A program made the translations under genes and the position numbers. The notes beneath the pieces were generated by a model. That model was given only the letters and a program-made list of their open reading frames with translations. It ran no database searches and was not told the origin of the DNA. Shown here in pieces: positions 43,493 to 51,376 of a stretch of 51,376 nt of DNA. Positions within the stretch are counted from its first letter, which is position 1; the number at the start of each line of letters is the position of its first letter. The stretch comes from Candidatus Zhuqueibacterota bacterium. Lineage in GTDB: Bacteria > Zhuqueibacterota > Zhuqueibacteria > Oceanimicrobiales > Oceanimicrobiaceae. Location: the NCBI GenBank assembly GCA_029261995.1, contig JAJDAF010000021.1, forward strand, positions 1 to 51,376. Reading direction: 5' to 3'.

Positions 43493-44869
43493 ATGTTGCG
43501 ATATACTTTGCTTGCCACAGTTTTGCTCCTGGCGCCCACTCGGGCAGCTTACAGTCAGTCTCCTGACACATTGGCCGTCCAGCCGAGTTTGAGCACCGCG
43601 CCGGTGCAATCATTTTCGGACGACCCTGCGATTTGGATTCATCCAACCGATCCCGCGCAGAGCCTGATTCTCGGCACTGACAAAGGCACCTACCCCAACG
43701 GCGGCATTTTCGTTTGGAACCTGGATGGCTCACAGCAGCAGCGCGTCAATGAAAGCCACCCGAATAATGTGGATGTTGCCTACGGCATGCGGGTTGCCGG
43801 CAGCGCCATCGATCTGGCCGTGGCGAGCATGCGCGACCACGATGAACTGTTCGTGTACAAAATCAACCCTGATAGCCGTCAGCTCGAAGACATCACCAGC
43901 GCCAATCGTATTGCGACAGTCGGTTCGCCCTTTGGCCTGGCGCTCTACCACAGAAAGTCAGATGGCGAGATTTTCGCATTCGTCAGCAGCCGCAACACCG
44001 ACGCGCCGCCGGTTGTGCAGCAGATGAGGCTGTTCGATGATGGCAGCGGCGGAATTGCCGGAGAACAGGTTCGTCTCTTCAGTAATCTCTCGGATTTTGT
44101 CGACGGCATTGTGGTAGACAGCGAACTCGGCTACGTCTATTTTGCCGAAGAGGGCGTGGGCGTCAGCAAGTATGCGGCTGACCCAAATGACGGCGACCAG
44201 CGGCTCGCAATGTTTGCCACCGATGATGGTATCACTGGCAACCGGGAGGGGCTGGCCCTGTACGGCTGTGCAGACAGCACCGGGTACATTCTGCTGACCA
44301 GTCCGAAAGACCGAGTCATGCTGGTCTATCCGCGGGCAGGAGGGCCGGGTGGTCCGCACGACCACCAACTGCAGGCCGTCGTCAAAGACAGCTTGCGCTC
44401 CGGCGATGGCATTGCGGTTACGAATAGAGCCCTTTCACCGAATTTCTCGAATGGCCTGCTGGTCTGGCAGGATGCGGCGGGAAATCGATTTCAACTGTAC
44501 GCATGGGAAGATGTTGCGCAAGGCGTGTTGCAGGTTTGCACGGACAACGGCCCGGCAAGCGCCGTAGAAATCGGCTCCACGGGCGGACCTCGCGGTTTTC
44601 AATTGCGGCAAAACTATCCCAACCCTTTTAATCCGCAAACGACCATTCAATTTCAATTGACGAATCCGGCACAGGTTAAATTGACGGTTTTTAATGTCCT
44701 GGGGGAGGAGATCAAGACGCTGCTCGACAGTCCGGTATCCGCCGGTTTGCACATAGAAGCGTGGGATGGCCACGACGATTTTGGCCGGCCCGCCGCGAGC
44801 GGGACTTATATTTACAGGTTCTACACGACACAATTCAGCCAGGCTCGCAAGATGACGCTGTCTCGATAG
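43493..44869 (+). CDS. Secreted beta-propeller phytase with T9SS-like C-terminal domain
   Basis: A 458-residue 3-phytase-type (BPP) enzyme that removes phosphates from myo-inositol hexakisphosphate in a Ca2+-dependent manner. After a signal peptide (MLRYTLLATVLLLAPTRAAYSQ), the six-bladed propeller shows DDPAIWIHPTDP, LGTDKGTYPNGGIFVWNLDG, YGMRVAGSAIDLAVAS, DFVDGIVVDSE, VYFAEEGVGVSKY, GNREGLALYGC and RSGDGIAV, which hold the Ca- and phosphate-binding acidic residues. Residues about 375-458 are a FlgD-like domain (NYPNPFNPQTTIQFQL ... GTYIYRFYT) for type IX secretion or surface anchoring. It is complete. The inositol genes and a TonB receptor upstream suggest the inositol released is also consumed. 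Confidence 0.92.
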   Translation: MLRYTLLATVLLLAPTRAAYSQSPDTLAVQPSLSTAPVQSFSDDPAIWIHPTDPAQSLILGTDKGTYPNGGIFVWNLDGSQQQRVNESHPNNVDVAYGMRVAGSAIDLAVASMRDHDELFVYKINPDSRQLEDITSANRIATVGSPFGLALYHRKSDGEIFAFVSSRNTDAPPVVQQMRLFDDGSGGIAGEQVRLFSNLSDFVDGIVVDSELGYVYFAEEGVGVSKYAADPNDGDQRLAMFATDDGITGNREGLALYGCADSTGYILLTSPKDRVMLVYPRAGGPGGPHDHQLQAVVKDSLRSGDGIAVTNRALSPNFSNGLLVWQDAAGNRFQLYAWEDVAQGVLQVCTDNGPASAVEIGSTGGPRGFQLRQNYPNPFNPQTTIQFQLTNPAQVKLTVFNVLGEEIKTLLDSPVSAGLHIEAWDGHDDFGRPAASGTYIYRFYTTQFSQARKMTLSR

Positions 44870-44974
44870 TGAAAGTCTGGCCAACAACATATTTATCTTT
44901 TTCGGGGGATTTTTTGAATGTCAATTGCCAGGGGGTTAAGTGACAACGTGCATTGGGACAGAGCTACCAGTTCA

Positions 44975-47900
44975 ATGAAGACTGCTGCCAACTGCTTCAC
45001 ACTATTTTTCATCGCTTCATTTGCTCAACTCGCGCAGGCACAGCAGATTCCTTCCACGCCTGTGCAGGAGGGCTACCGCGATTTCAACTACGGCAATACG
45101 CCGCACAGTCAGGTTACCGCGGAAAAGCCGCAAAGCAAACTCTGGTGGGCAGACGGCTTCTGGTGGGGTTATATGTGGGATGCAACGGGTGGCAATTATA
45201 AAATTCACCGTCACGACAGCAGCGATCAAAGTTGGTTCAGGCTGCAGGGTACGGACGGCGAAAGCCGATCCGGTACGATTGTGGATGTACTGTGGGTCGA
45301 TACCACCCAAAAACTGTACGTCGCCTCACACAAATGGCGGTCTTCGGGTCCCAGTAAGCTATGGCGTTACAGCTACAATTCGGCCAATGATACCTACTCC
45401 TTGGACGGCAGCTTTCCGGTTGATATCAACAACGACGGCCCGGAAGCCCTGACCATTGACCGCGATTCGACGGGCAAACTGTGGGCGACATGGATGTCAA
45501 GCGGTAAGGTCTATGTTGCCGTAACCCAGAGCAGTGACACCGACTGGTCATCCAAGTTCCAACTACCTGTTCAGGGAGCGTCTGCCGCCAGCGACGATAT
45601 CAGCGCCGTTGCCCATTTCGATGGCAACAAGATGGGAATCATGTGGAGCGATCAAAATGCCAAGAAGGCATTTTTCGCTTATCATATCGACGGCAATGCG
45701 GATGCCAATTGGGAGCCGCGCGAAGAAGCGCTTGCCGACGGCAAACTCGGAAAAGTGACGGACGACCACATCAATTTTGCTGTCGGCTGCGATGACTCCG
45801 GCAATATTTACGCCGTGAACAAGACCAGCCTTTCCGGTAACGACGCGCCAAAGATCTATCTACTGAAACGCAACGCCAGCGGCATCTGGTCGCGCTATAT
45901 TTACGGCATCGGCAGCGACGGCCATACCCGGCCTTCCATGCTCATCGATATCGAGAATCGCAAGCTTTATGTATTTGCGAAGAGCACCGGTGAGATTTAC
46001 ATGAAATCCTCGGACCTCGACAATATCAGCTTCCCGAGTGGGCAGGGCACGAAGTTTGTCTCCAGCTCGAGCGACAATTCCATCAACGACCCAACCTCAA
46101 CCAAGCAATGCGTGAATGGCGCGACGGATCTGCTGCTGCTGGCCAGTGACGAGGGCTCGCACAACTATCTGCACAATTTTATCGATTTGCCTGGAGACGG
46201 CAATGCGCCCGATATCGCAGCCTTGCCAAGCTCCTACGACTATGGTTCGTTGTTGCTGACTGAAACCGACTTCAATGTTTTCACCATTCAGAACACTGGC
46301 AGCGAGGACCTGCTTATTACGGCTACTACGCTGGTTGGCACAGACGCTGCGGAGTTTTCGATTGACAGCGGCGGCGGTGCGGCAACCCTCACGCCGACGC
46401 AGACAAAAGATATCACGGTGAGTTTCAATCCAACTGCCGTCGGGCTCAAGAGTGCCGCCTTGCGTATCGACAGCAACGACCCGAATGAGAATCCTCTGGA
46501 CATAGCACTGACCGCCAAGGCGGTGCTGACGCTCGATGCTGACATTTCGTCATCTCCGGTCGCGGTGGATTTTGGAGACGTATTTGAGACCACCAGCAGC
46601 ACCCGTATTATCCAAATCAACAACGATGGCGTCTCGGACCTGGTGGTAACTGCGGTTTCCATTGAAGGCTTTGATGCCTCGGATTTCACGATTCTGAGCG
46701 GGGGCGCGGGTTTCACGCTGGTGGAGGACGAATTCCAAGATATCGAGGTCCGTTTTTCTCCCGCTACAGTTGGCGCGAAGACCGCCGCGCTACGTCTCGT
46801 GAGCAATGATCCGGACGAGAATCCGTTTGATGTGCCACTGAATGGCAATGGCATTGCCATTCCGGCAAGCAGCGGCGAGGTTGTTTTTGAAGAAGTCCAG
46901 AACGGAAGCGCGCAGAGTTCTTCAATCGTATCGACTGCCTTGGCGCTGACGGCTTTCCCAACCCACGCTTATGTCGCCACTGTCTCCATGCGCTCTCAGC
47001 GCACGGTGGTATCCATGAGCGGCCTCGGATTGACCTGGAGTCGGGTCACGTCGCAGTGTTCCGGACGCGGCAACGCCAGCCTGGAAGTCTGGATCGGCCA
47101 GGGAGCGCCAACCGGTAACGACATAGTTTCGGCCCAAGTGTCCAGCACAACCACGAGCGCCGTGATTTCGGTGGCGCGCTACTCAGGTGTCAACGAAACC
47201 ACACCCGTTGGCGCTATCGTCAGCGGCAACAGCAATGGACTCAGCGGCGCCTGCTCGGGAGGTAGCGACTCAGGCAGTTATATCTTCCCGGTAAACGTCA
47301 CCTTGCCGGGCGCCATGGTTTTCGGCGCGGCCACGATGCGCAATCGCACGCACACGCCGGGAACGGGTTTCACTGAGCGAGACGAAATCACGACTGGCAG
47401 TGGCGGCGACGCCACCACTCATGCTATTCAGGAGCAGCCGGTCACGCTGCCGGGAAGCCTCGATGTTGCAGGTACGTTCAACAGCTCAGTGGACTGGGCG
47501 GCCATCGGTTTCGAATTGCTGCCAGGTGGAGACAATCCTGATATTTCCGCGACACCGACCGCGGTGAATTTTGGAACAGTGACGACGGATTCGACCGCCT
47601 TGCAAACAGTACAAATCAGCAACAACGGCACCTCCGACCTCGATGTCACAAGCTTGGTTTTGGTTGGCACGGATTCAGCCCTTTTTAATATTGTGAGTCC
47701 GGTAGGCGGATTTCTCTTGATTCCCAGCGCCAGCCAGAACGTTGAGCTGAGTTTTTCGCCGCTCACCGCCGGGGCCAAAACTGCCAACTTGAGCGTGGCT
47801 AGCAACGATCCCGATGAGAATCCGCTTAGCATTCCTTTGACTGGCACGGCGGTATTGCCGCCCGCACCTGAGATCTCGGTGACCCCGTTGACGCTCAATT

Positions 47901-50900
47901 TAGGTGATGTGCTGCAGGGCCTGACTGTGAGCGATAGCATCGTAGTCAGCAATGACGGCACTGCCGACTTAAACGTGTCCGCGACAACCCTTACAGGCGC
48001 TGATTCTTCCGAGTTTGCCGTGGTTAGCGGCGGTGCGACGTTTGTACTGGCGCCCGGGGCAACGCAAACAGTCATGCTCAGCTTCACCCCGGCCTCCGTG
48101 GGTGCCAAGTCAACCATCCTCCGTATCATAAATGACGACGCGGACGAAAATCCCGTGGACGTGGCTTTGTCAGGCAACGGCTTGCCCGCGCTGCCCGAGA
48201 TTGCCGTCACCCCGACTAGTCACGATTTTGGCAGTGTGGTAGAGAGCGACACAGCTTTGCAGACGATTGTCGTGCACAATATAGGCAGTGCAGCTCTTGA
48301 CCTGACTACTCTGGAATTGGTCGGCCTTGACTCGCTGTCCTATGAAATTGCCAGCGGTGGCGCGCCGGTCTCGCTGGCGCCAGCCGACTCCCATGTTGTT
48401 GCACTGCGGTTTGTGCCGGTCACTCCGGGAAGCAAATCCGCAAGCCTCCGGATCGCAAACAATGATCCGGACGAGAATCCCGTCGATGTCACTTTGGTTG
48501 GCAATGCCGTGGCGGCCGTTCCGGATATCGCGGCGACTCCCGCAAATCTGGATTTTGGCGATCTCGTCTTGGCGATCTCCGGCAGCTTGTCAGTCGATAT
48601 CAGCAATGCCGGCGTGATTGATTTGAATGTCAGTAGCACGAATTTGACTGGCGCTGATTCGACTGAATTTGCCATTCTGAGCGGCGGCGGTGCTTTTGTT
48701 CTGGCGCCGAGCGCGACTCAAACCATTTCTTTGAGCTTCACACCAGATTCTTTGGGCGCCAGGAACGCCAGTCTGACGTTCGCCAGTGACGATCCGGATG
48801 AGAATCCGTTTTCAGTTGCGCTGACGGGCAACGGCATCCCGGTGCCAATACCGGACATCACGGTGCTGCCGATTTCCCATAACTACGGGGATGTCATTCG
48901 GAGCACCAGTTCCTTGCACAGTTTCAAAATCCGGAATGACGGTACAGCAAGTTTGAATGTCTCCGCGACAACTCTGACTGGCGTCAACGCGACCCAGTTC
49001 AGCGTGACCGGCGGCAATGCACCATTTTCGATTCTGCCGGGTGACAGCCAAAATGTCGATGTTACATTTTCACCTGCGTCGTCAGGCTCAAAAAGCGCCA
49101 GCCTTCAAATCGCAAGCGACGATCCCGACGAATCGCTGGTAGACGTTTCGCTGTCAGGCAACGGTACCGAAGTGCCGCCAGAGGTTGCGCACCAGGAAAC
49201 TTTTACCGGAGCGGCAACCAGCGCAAATTTGGTTTCGACAACTACGAGCGTACCCGGCGTGTCCGGCAGTCTTTACCTTGCGGCCATTTCTATGCGTTCG
49301 ACTGTTCAGGTGACAGGAGTCAGCGGGCTTGGCTTGACCTGGGCGCGCGCTGCGGAACAATGCGCCGGCCGCGGCAATACCGGCGTCGAAGTCTGGTACG
49401 CCAGCGGAACACCAACAGCGAGCGACATCGTGACCGCGACATTTGCTTCGACTCCGGCGGCCTCGGCCATCTCAGTGAGTCGATATATTGGCGCCGACCC
49501 CAGTACGCCAATCGGCAACGTCGTGCTTGGCAACAGCAACGGCTTGAGCGGCATTTGCTCTGGCGGTTCAGATGGCAGCAGTTATGTTTTCAACATTAGT
49601 ACAACGGTGCCTGGGGCCGTGGTTTTCGGCGCGGCAGCCACCCGAAACAAAACTCATACGCCTGGCGCTGGCTACATAGAGCGAGCAGAAGTGCATGCCG
49701 GTAGCGGCGGAAACCAAATCGGTGTCGCTGCCCAGGATCAGGTGGTAGCCAATGTCTCCACGATTGCTCTTGACGGCTCATTCAGCGCGAAGGTTGATTG
49801 GGCCCTGATTGGTGTGGAGATCGTCCCTGGCATCGCTGCAGGTGTGCCGGATATCGCCTCCACACCAGCAGCGCAGAACTTCGGTGATGTGATCGTCGGA
49901 CAAACGGCATCCCAGACCATCGTCATCAGCAACGATGGTACCACTGACTTGAGTGTATCCGGCTCGGCCCTTACAGGTCTGGACGCAGCCGACTTTGGCA
50001 TCACGCTTGGTGGCGGAGTGTTCACTCTCACACCAGGCGACACCCACCACATCGCGCTTGCTTTCACGCCTGATGTGGTGGGCGGCAAGATTGCAGGCCT
50101 CGAGATCTCGAGTGATGATCCTGATGAGAATCCTTACGTAATCGCCCTGTCCGGTGCGGGCATTCCGGTTCCTGTTCCGGATATCGCTGCGACCCCTGGT
50201 TCGCATGACTACGGGTCAGTGGTGCTCGGCGACACCGCTTCGCAATTCATCAAGATTCGAAATCTAGGAACGGCGGTACTTAATGTCAGCACCTTGAGTC
50301 TGGCCGGTGCAGATAGTGCCGAGTTCGGTATTTCCGTGGGAAGCGGGAGCTTTGCCCTTGCCGCGGGTGATAGCCATACCGTGCAAGTCGATTTTTCCCC
50401 GACGACGCTTGGCAACAAAACGACGGTTCTAAAAGCAGCAAGTGATGATCCGGACGAGAATCCCTTCCTGATTTCCTTAACCGGCATTGCCATCCCGGTA
50501 CCGATTCCAGACATTGCTGCTTCCGCGAGTACACACGATTTTGGCGACTTGGTCGTTGGCGGCACCCTGGCCCATGATTTCAAGGTTTTCAATCTCGGTA
50601 CGGATACGCTAAACGTCAGCGCCACCGACCTGCTCGGAACTCATGCGGCAGAATTCAATATGACGCAAGGTGGCGGCGCATTCGCCGTGGCTCCGGGAGA
50701 CAGTCACACTGTGCAGGTCACTTTTGCTCCGGCGTCAACTGGGGTGAAAACCGCGACCTTAAGCGTCACCAACGACGACCCGGACGAGAATCCGTTTGAC
50801 ATCGCCCTGGCCGCCAACGGCTTGCCGGTGCCAGTACCGGATATAGCCACTGTGCCGGACTCGATTGGCTACGGCGATGTCATGGTTGGTGCTTCAGGCT

Positions 50901-51376
50901 CAGGTCTACTCAAGGTTCACAACCTTGGCACGGCGGACCTGACTGTCCTGGGCACCAATTTCCTGGGTCCCGATTCTTTGGAGTTTGCGATTTCGTCTGG
51001 CGGCGGATTTTTTACCATTGTGCCCGGTGACAGCCATACTATTCATATCGACTTCGCGCCCGCTTCCGCAGGGCCCAAGAACGCAATTCTTGAGTTAACC
51101 AACACCGATCCTGATGAGAATCCGCTAGACATTCCCTTGACCGGTAACGGAGTTCCGGTTCCTGCTCCTGACATCGCTTCAGATTTGGCATCTCATGCTT
51201 TTGGAGATGTGACGGTCGGTAGCAGTGCTTCCCAGGTATTCAAGATTCGAAACCTCGGCAGCGCGACTCTGAATGTAAGCGCGACCAGTCTGACGGGCAT
51301 CGACTCACTTGAGTTCGCGATTTCCGCTGGCGGTGGTGTTTTCGCAATTGCTGCGGGTGACAGCCACGATGTACAG
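44975..51376 (+). CDS. Giant secreted choice-of-anchor D (ASH) repeat protein, 3' end beyond window
   Basis: One open frame of 2134 codons with no stop reaches the window edge; I followed it codon by codon from 46.5 kb to the edge. The start ATG at 44975 begins a signal peptide (MKTAANCFTLFFIASFAQLA, then QAQQ). A GTG nine codons earlier is in frame. Residues about 30-410 resemble a beta-propeller (LYVASHKWRSSGPSKLWRY, LWATWMSSGKVYVAV). From about residue 412 come twelve ASPM/SPD-2/Hydin-like choice-of-anchor D domains. Each has PDI-ATP at the start, a DFG-V box, V-NDG--DL, a GGG-F-L-PG core and ends NDDPDENP. Two 215-residue modules of another kind interrupt the series. Likely a surface or adhesion protein. 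The end, and any sorting domain, is not in the window. Confidence 0.85.
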   Translation, partial: MKTAANCFTLFFIASFAQLAQAQQIPSTPVQEGYRDFNYGNTPHSQVTAEKPQSKLWWADGFWWGYMWDATGGNYKIHRHDSSDQSWFRLQGTDGESRSGTIVDVLWVDTTQKLYVASHKWRSSGPSKLWRYSYNSANDTYSLDGSFPVDINNDGPEALTIDRDSTGKLWATWMSSGKVYVAVTQSSDTDWSSKFQLPVQGASAASDDISAVAHFDGNKMGIMWSDQNAKKAFFAYHIDGNADANWEPREEALADGKLGKVTDDHINFAVGCDDSGNIYAVNKTSLSGNDAPKIYLLKRNASGIWSRYIYGIGSDGHTRPSMLIDIENRKLYVFAKSTGEIYMKSSDLDNISFPSGQGTKFVSSSSDNSINDPTSTKQCVNGATDLLLLASDEGSHNYLHNFIDLPGDGNAPDIAALPSSYDYGSLLLTETDFNVFTIQNTGSEDLLITATTLVGTDAAEFSIDSGGGAATLTPTQTKDITVSFNPTAVGLKSAALRIDSNDPNENPLDIALTAKAVLTLDADISSSPVAVDFGDVFETTSSTRIIQINNDGVSDLVVTAVSIEGFDASDFTILSGGAGFTLVEDEFQDIEVRFSPATVGAKTAALRLVSNDPDENPFDVPLNGNGIAIPASSGEVVFEEVQNGSAQSSSIVSTALALTAFPTHAYVATVSMRSQRTVVSMSGLGLTWSRVTSQCSGRGNASLEVWIGQGAPTGNDIVSAQVSSTTTSAVISVARYSGVNETTPVGAIVSGNSNGLSGACSGGSDSGSYIFPVNVTLPGAMVFGAATMRNRTHTPGTGFTERDEITTGSGGDATTHAIQEQPVTLPGSLDVAGTFNSSVDWAAIGFELLPGGDNPDISATPTAVNFGTVTTDSTALQTVQISNNGTSDLDVTSLVLVGTDSALFNIVSPVGGFLLIPSASQNVELSFSPLTAGAKTANLSVASNDPDENPLSIPLTGTAVLPPAPEISVTPLTLNLGDVLQGLTVSDSIVVSNDGTADLNVSATTLTGADSSEFAVVSGGATFVLAPGATQTVMLSFTPASVGAKSTILRIINDDADENPVDVALSGNGLPALPEIAVTPTSHDFGSVVESDTALQTIVVHNIGSAALDLTTLELVGLDSLSYEIASGGAPVSLAPADSHVVALRFVPVTPGSKSASLRIANNDPDENPVDVTLVGNAVAAVPDIAATPANLDFGDLVLAISGSLSVDISNAGVIDLNVSSTNLTGADSTEFAILSGGGAFVLAPSATQTISLSFTPDSLGARNASLTFASDDPDENPFSVALTGNGIPVPIPDITVLPISHNYGDVIRSTSSLHSFKIRNDGTASLNVSATTLTGVNATQFSVTGGNAPFSILPGDSQNVDVTFSPASSGSKSASLQIASDDPDESLVDVSLSGNGTEVPPEVAHQETFTGAATSANLVSTTTSVPGVSGSLYLAAISMRSTVQVTGVSGLGLTWARAAEQCAGRGNTGVEVWYASGTPTASDIVTATFASTPAASAISVSRYIGADPSTPIGNVVLGNSNGLSGICSGGSDGSSYVFNISTTVPGAVVFGAAATRNKTHTPGAGYIERAEVHAGSGGNQIGVAAQDQVVANVSTIALDGSFSAKVDWALIGVEIVPGIAAGVPDIASTPAAQNFGDVIVGQTASQTIVISNDGTTDLSVSGSALTGLDAADFGITLGGGVFTLTPGDTHHIALAFTPDVVGGKIAGLEISSDDPDENPYVIALSGAGIPVPVPDIAATPGSHDYGSVVLGDTASQFIKIRNLGTAVLNVSTLSLAGADSAEFGISVGSGSFALAAGDSHTVQVDFSPTTLGNKTTVLKAASDDPDENPFLISLTGIAIPVPIPDIAASASTHDFGDLVVGGTLAHDFKVFNLGTDTLNVSATDLLGTHAAEFNMTQGGGAFAVAPGDSHTVQVTFAPASTGVKTATLSVTNDDPDENPFDIALAANGLPVPVPDIATVPDSIGYGDVMVGASGSGLLKVHNLGTADLTVLGTNFLGPDSLEFAISSGGGFFTIVPGDSHTIHIDFAPASAGPKNAILELTNTDPDENPLDIPLTGNGVPVPAPDIASDLASHAFGDVTVGSSASQVFKIRNLGSATLNVSATSLTGIDSLEFAISAGGGVFAIAAGDSHDVQ
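46871..47531 (+). repeat. First copy of a 215-residue Cys-containing module
   Basis: Inside the giant protein. It reads GEVVFEEVQNGSAQ ... ATVSMRSQRTVVSMSGLGLTW, QCSGRGNASLEVWIGQG, GNSNGLSGACSGGSD, NRTHTPGTGFTERDE and VDWAAIGFELLPG. A second copy lies at 49181-49831. Two conserved cysteines (QC-GRGN and G-CSGGSD) may form a disulfide. Confidence 0.75.
47540..49180 (+). repeat. Tandem choice-of-anchor D repeats, first block of five
   Basis: The acidic codon of the P-(D/E)-I start motif recurs at 47540, 47870, 48197, 48524 and 48854, giving spacings of 330, 327, 327 and 330 bases (110 or 109 residues). Two further, more divergent copies precede the first module, at about 46205 and 46535. Confidence 0.85.
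49181..49831 (+). repeat. Second copy of the 215-residue Cys-containing module
   Basis: Reads EVAHQETFTGAATS ... AAISMRSTVQVTGVSGLGLTW, QCAGRGNTGVEVWYASG, GNSNGLSGICSGGSD, NKTHTPGAGYIERAE and VDWALIGVEIVPG. It lines up with the copy at 46871-47531 over its whole length. The two are diverged (roughly half identical by eye), so this is an old duplication. Confidence 0.75.
49850..51376 (+). repeat. Tandem choice-of-anchor D repeats, second block
   Basis: The Asp codon of P-D-I recurs at 49850, 50180, 50510, 50840 and 51170, exactly 330 bases each. The fifth copy is cut by the window edge. Linkers between repeats are nearly identical (PVPxPDI), which suggests recent expansion. Confidence 0.88.

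Noticed and set aside
44870-44974. Earlier GTG start (44948) for the giant repeat protein
   Set aside because: It would put nine polar residues before a clean signal peptide; the ATG at 44975 fits better.
47540-51376. Regular 330-base periodicity as a possible CRISPR or satellite array
   Set aside because: The repeats are coding, in frame, and match choice-of-anchor D domains.

Overview
The window looks like a chromosomal segment of an uncultured bacterium of the FCB superphylum, of the Calditrichota / candidate division KSB1 kind. This is inferred from gene content, not from a marker gene. The evidence is two secreted proteins ending in FlgD-like / T9SS-type C-terminal domains with the NPFNP motif, TonB-dependent receptors with an N-terminal carboxypeptidase-like domain, a lipoprotein with Big_5-type Ig domains, YCF48 and choice-of-anchor D repeat proteins, and a GC-rich backbone interrupted by AT-rich islands. 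No rRNA, tRNA or CRISPR array was seen.

Layout. 1-3900 is an AT-rich, decayed accessory region. It holds the 3' remnant of a TonB-dependent receptor, a frameshifted endonuclease/exonuclease/phosphatase gene, a small methyltransferase, a TfoX-like protein and a membrane-protein gene with an in-frame stop. All lie on the + strand, and two of the gaps look like integron attC sites. 4174-5820 is a metallophosphoesterase with an inserted coiled coil. 6059-9206 (- strand) is a penicillin-acylase-family gene with two translationally coupled membrane proteins. 9636-12225 (+) is dsbD with an overlapping PAP2 phosphatase gene. 12285-22620 (- strand) carries a hybrid histidine kinase, a TPR protein, the TrkA/TrkH potassium uptake pair, DUF1272, an Ig-domain lipoprotein, a polysaccharide deacetylase and a PlsC-like acyltransferase. 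22711-26859 holds an alkyltransferase-like protein, an RsmF-like RNA methyltransferase, DUF2461, D-Ala-D-Ala ligase and YbjQ.

The most coherent region is 26983-44869. On the - strand, from a divergent promoter region at about 32170-32580, run a hydroxypyruvate-isomerase-like TIM barrel and a CUT2 (ribose/inositol-type) ABC transporter (ATPase, permease, binding lipoprotein). An AT-rich alpha/beta hydrolase gene has been inserted between permease and binding protein. On the + strand are three genes that match, in order, the Thermotoga-type inositol pathway: scyllo-inosose 3-dehydrogenase (iolM), 3-dehydro-scyllo-inosose hydrolase (iolN, creatininase fold) and 5-dehydro-L-gluconate epimerase (iolO). 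Downstream come a TonB-dependent receptor, a giant YCF48 repeat protein and a secreted beta-propeller phytase. Together this could form a phytate-to-inositol route: dephosphorylation outside, uptake, then catabolism. The phytase link is inference from proximity. No iolG (myo-inositol 2-dehydrogenase), kinase or regulator is visible in the window.

The right end (44975 to the window edge) is one uninterrupted reading frame of at least 2134 codons. It encodes a giant secreted protein with a propeller-like N-terminus, twelve choice-of-anchor D (ASH) repeats of almost exactly 110 residues and two copies of a roughly 215-residue module. Several intergenic gaps carry low-complexity or palindromic repeats and one 123-bp MITE-like element.
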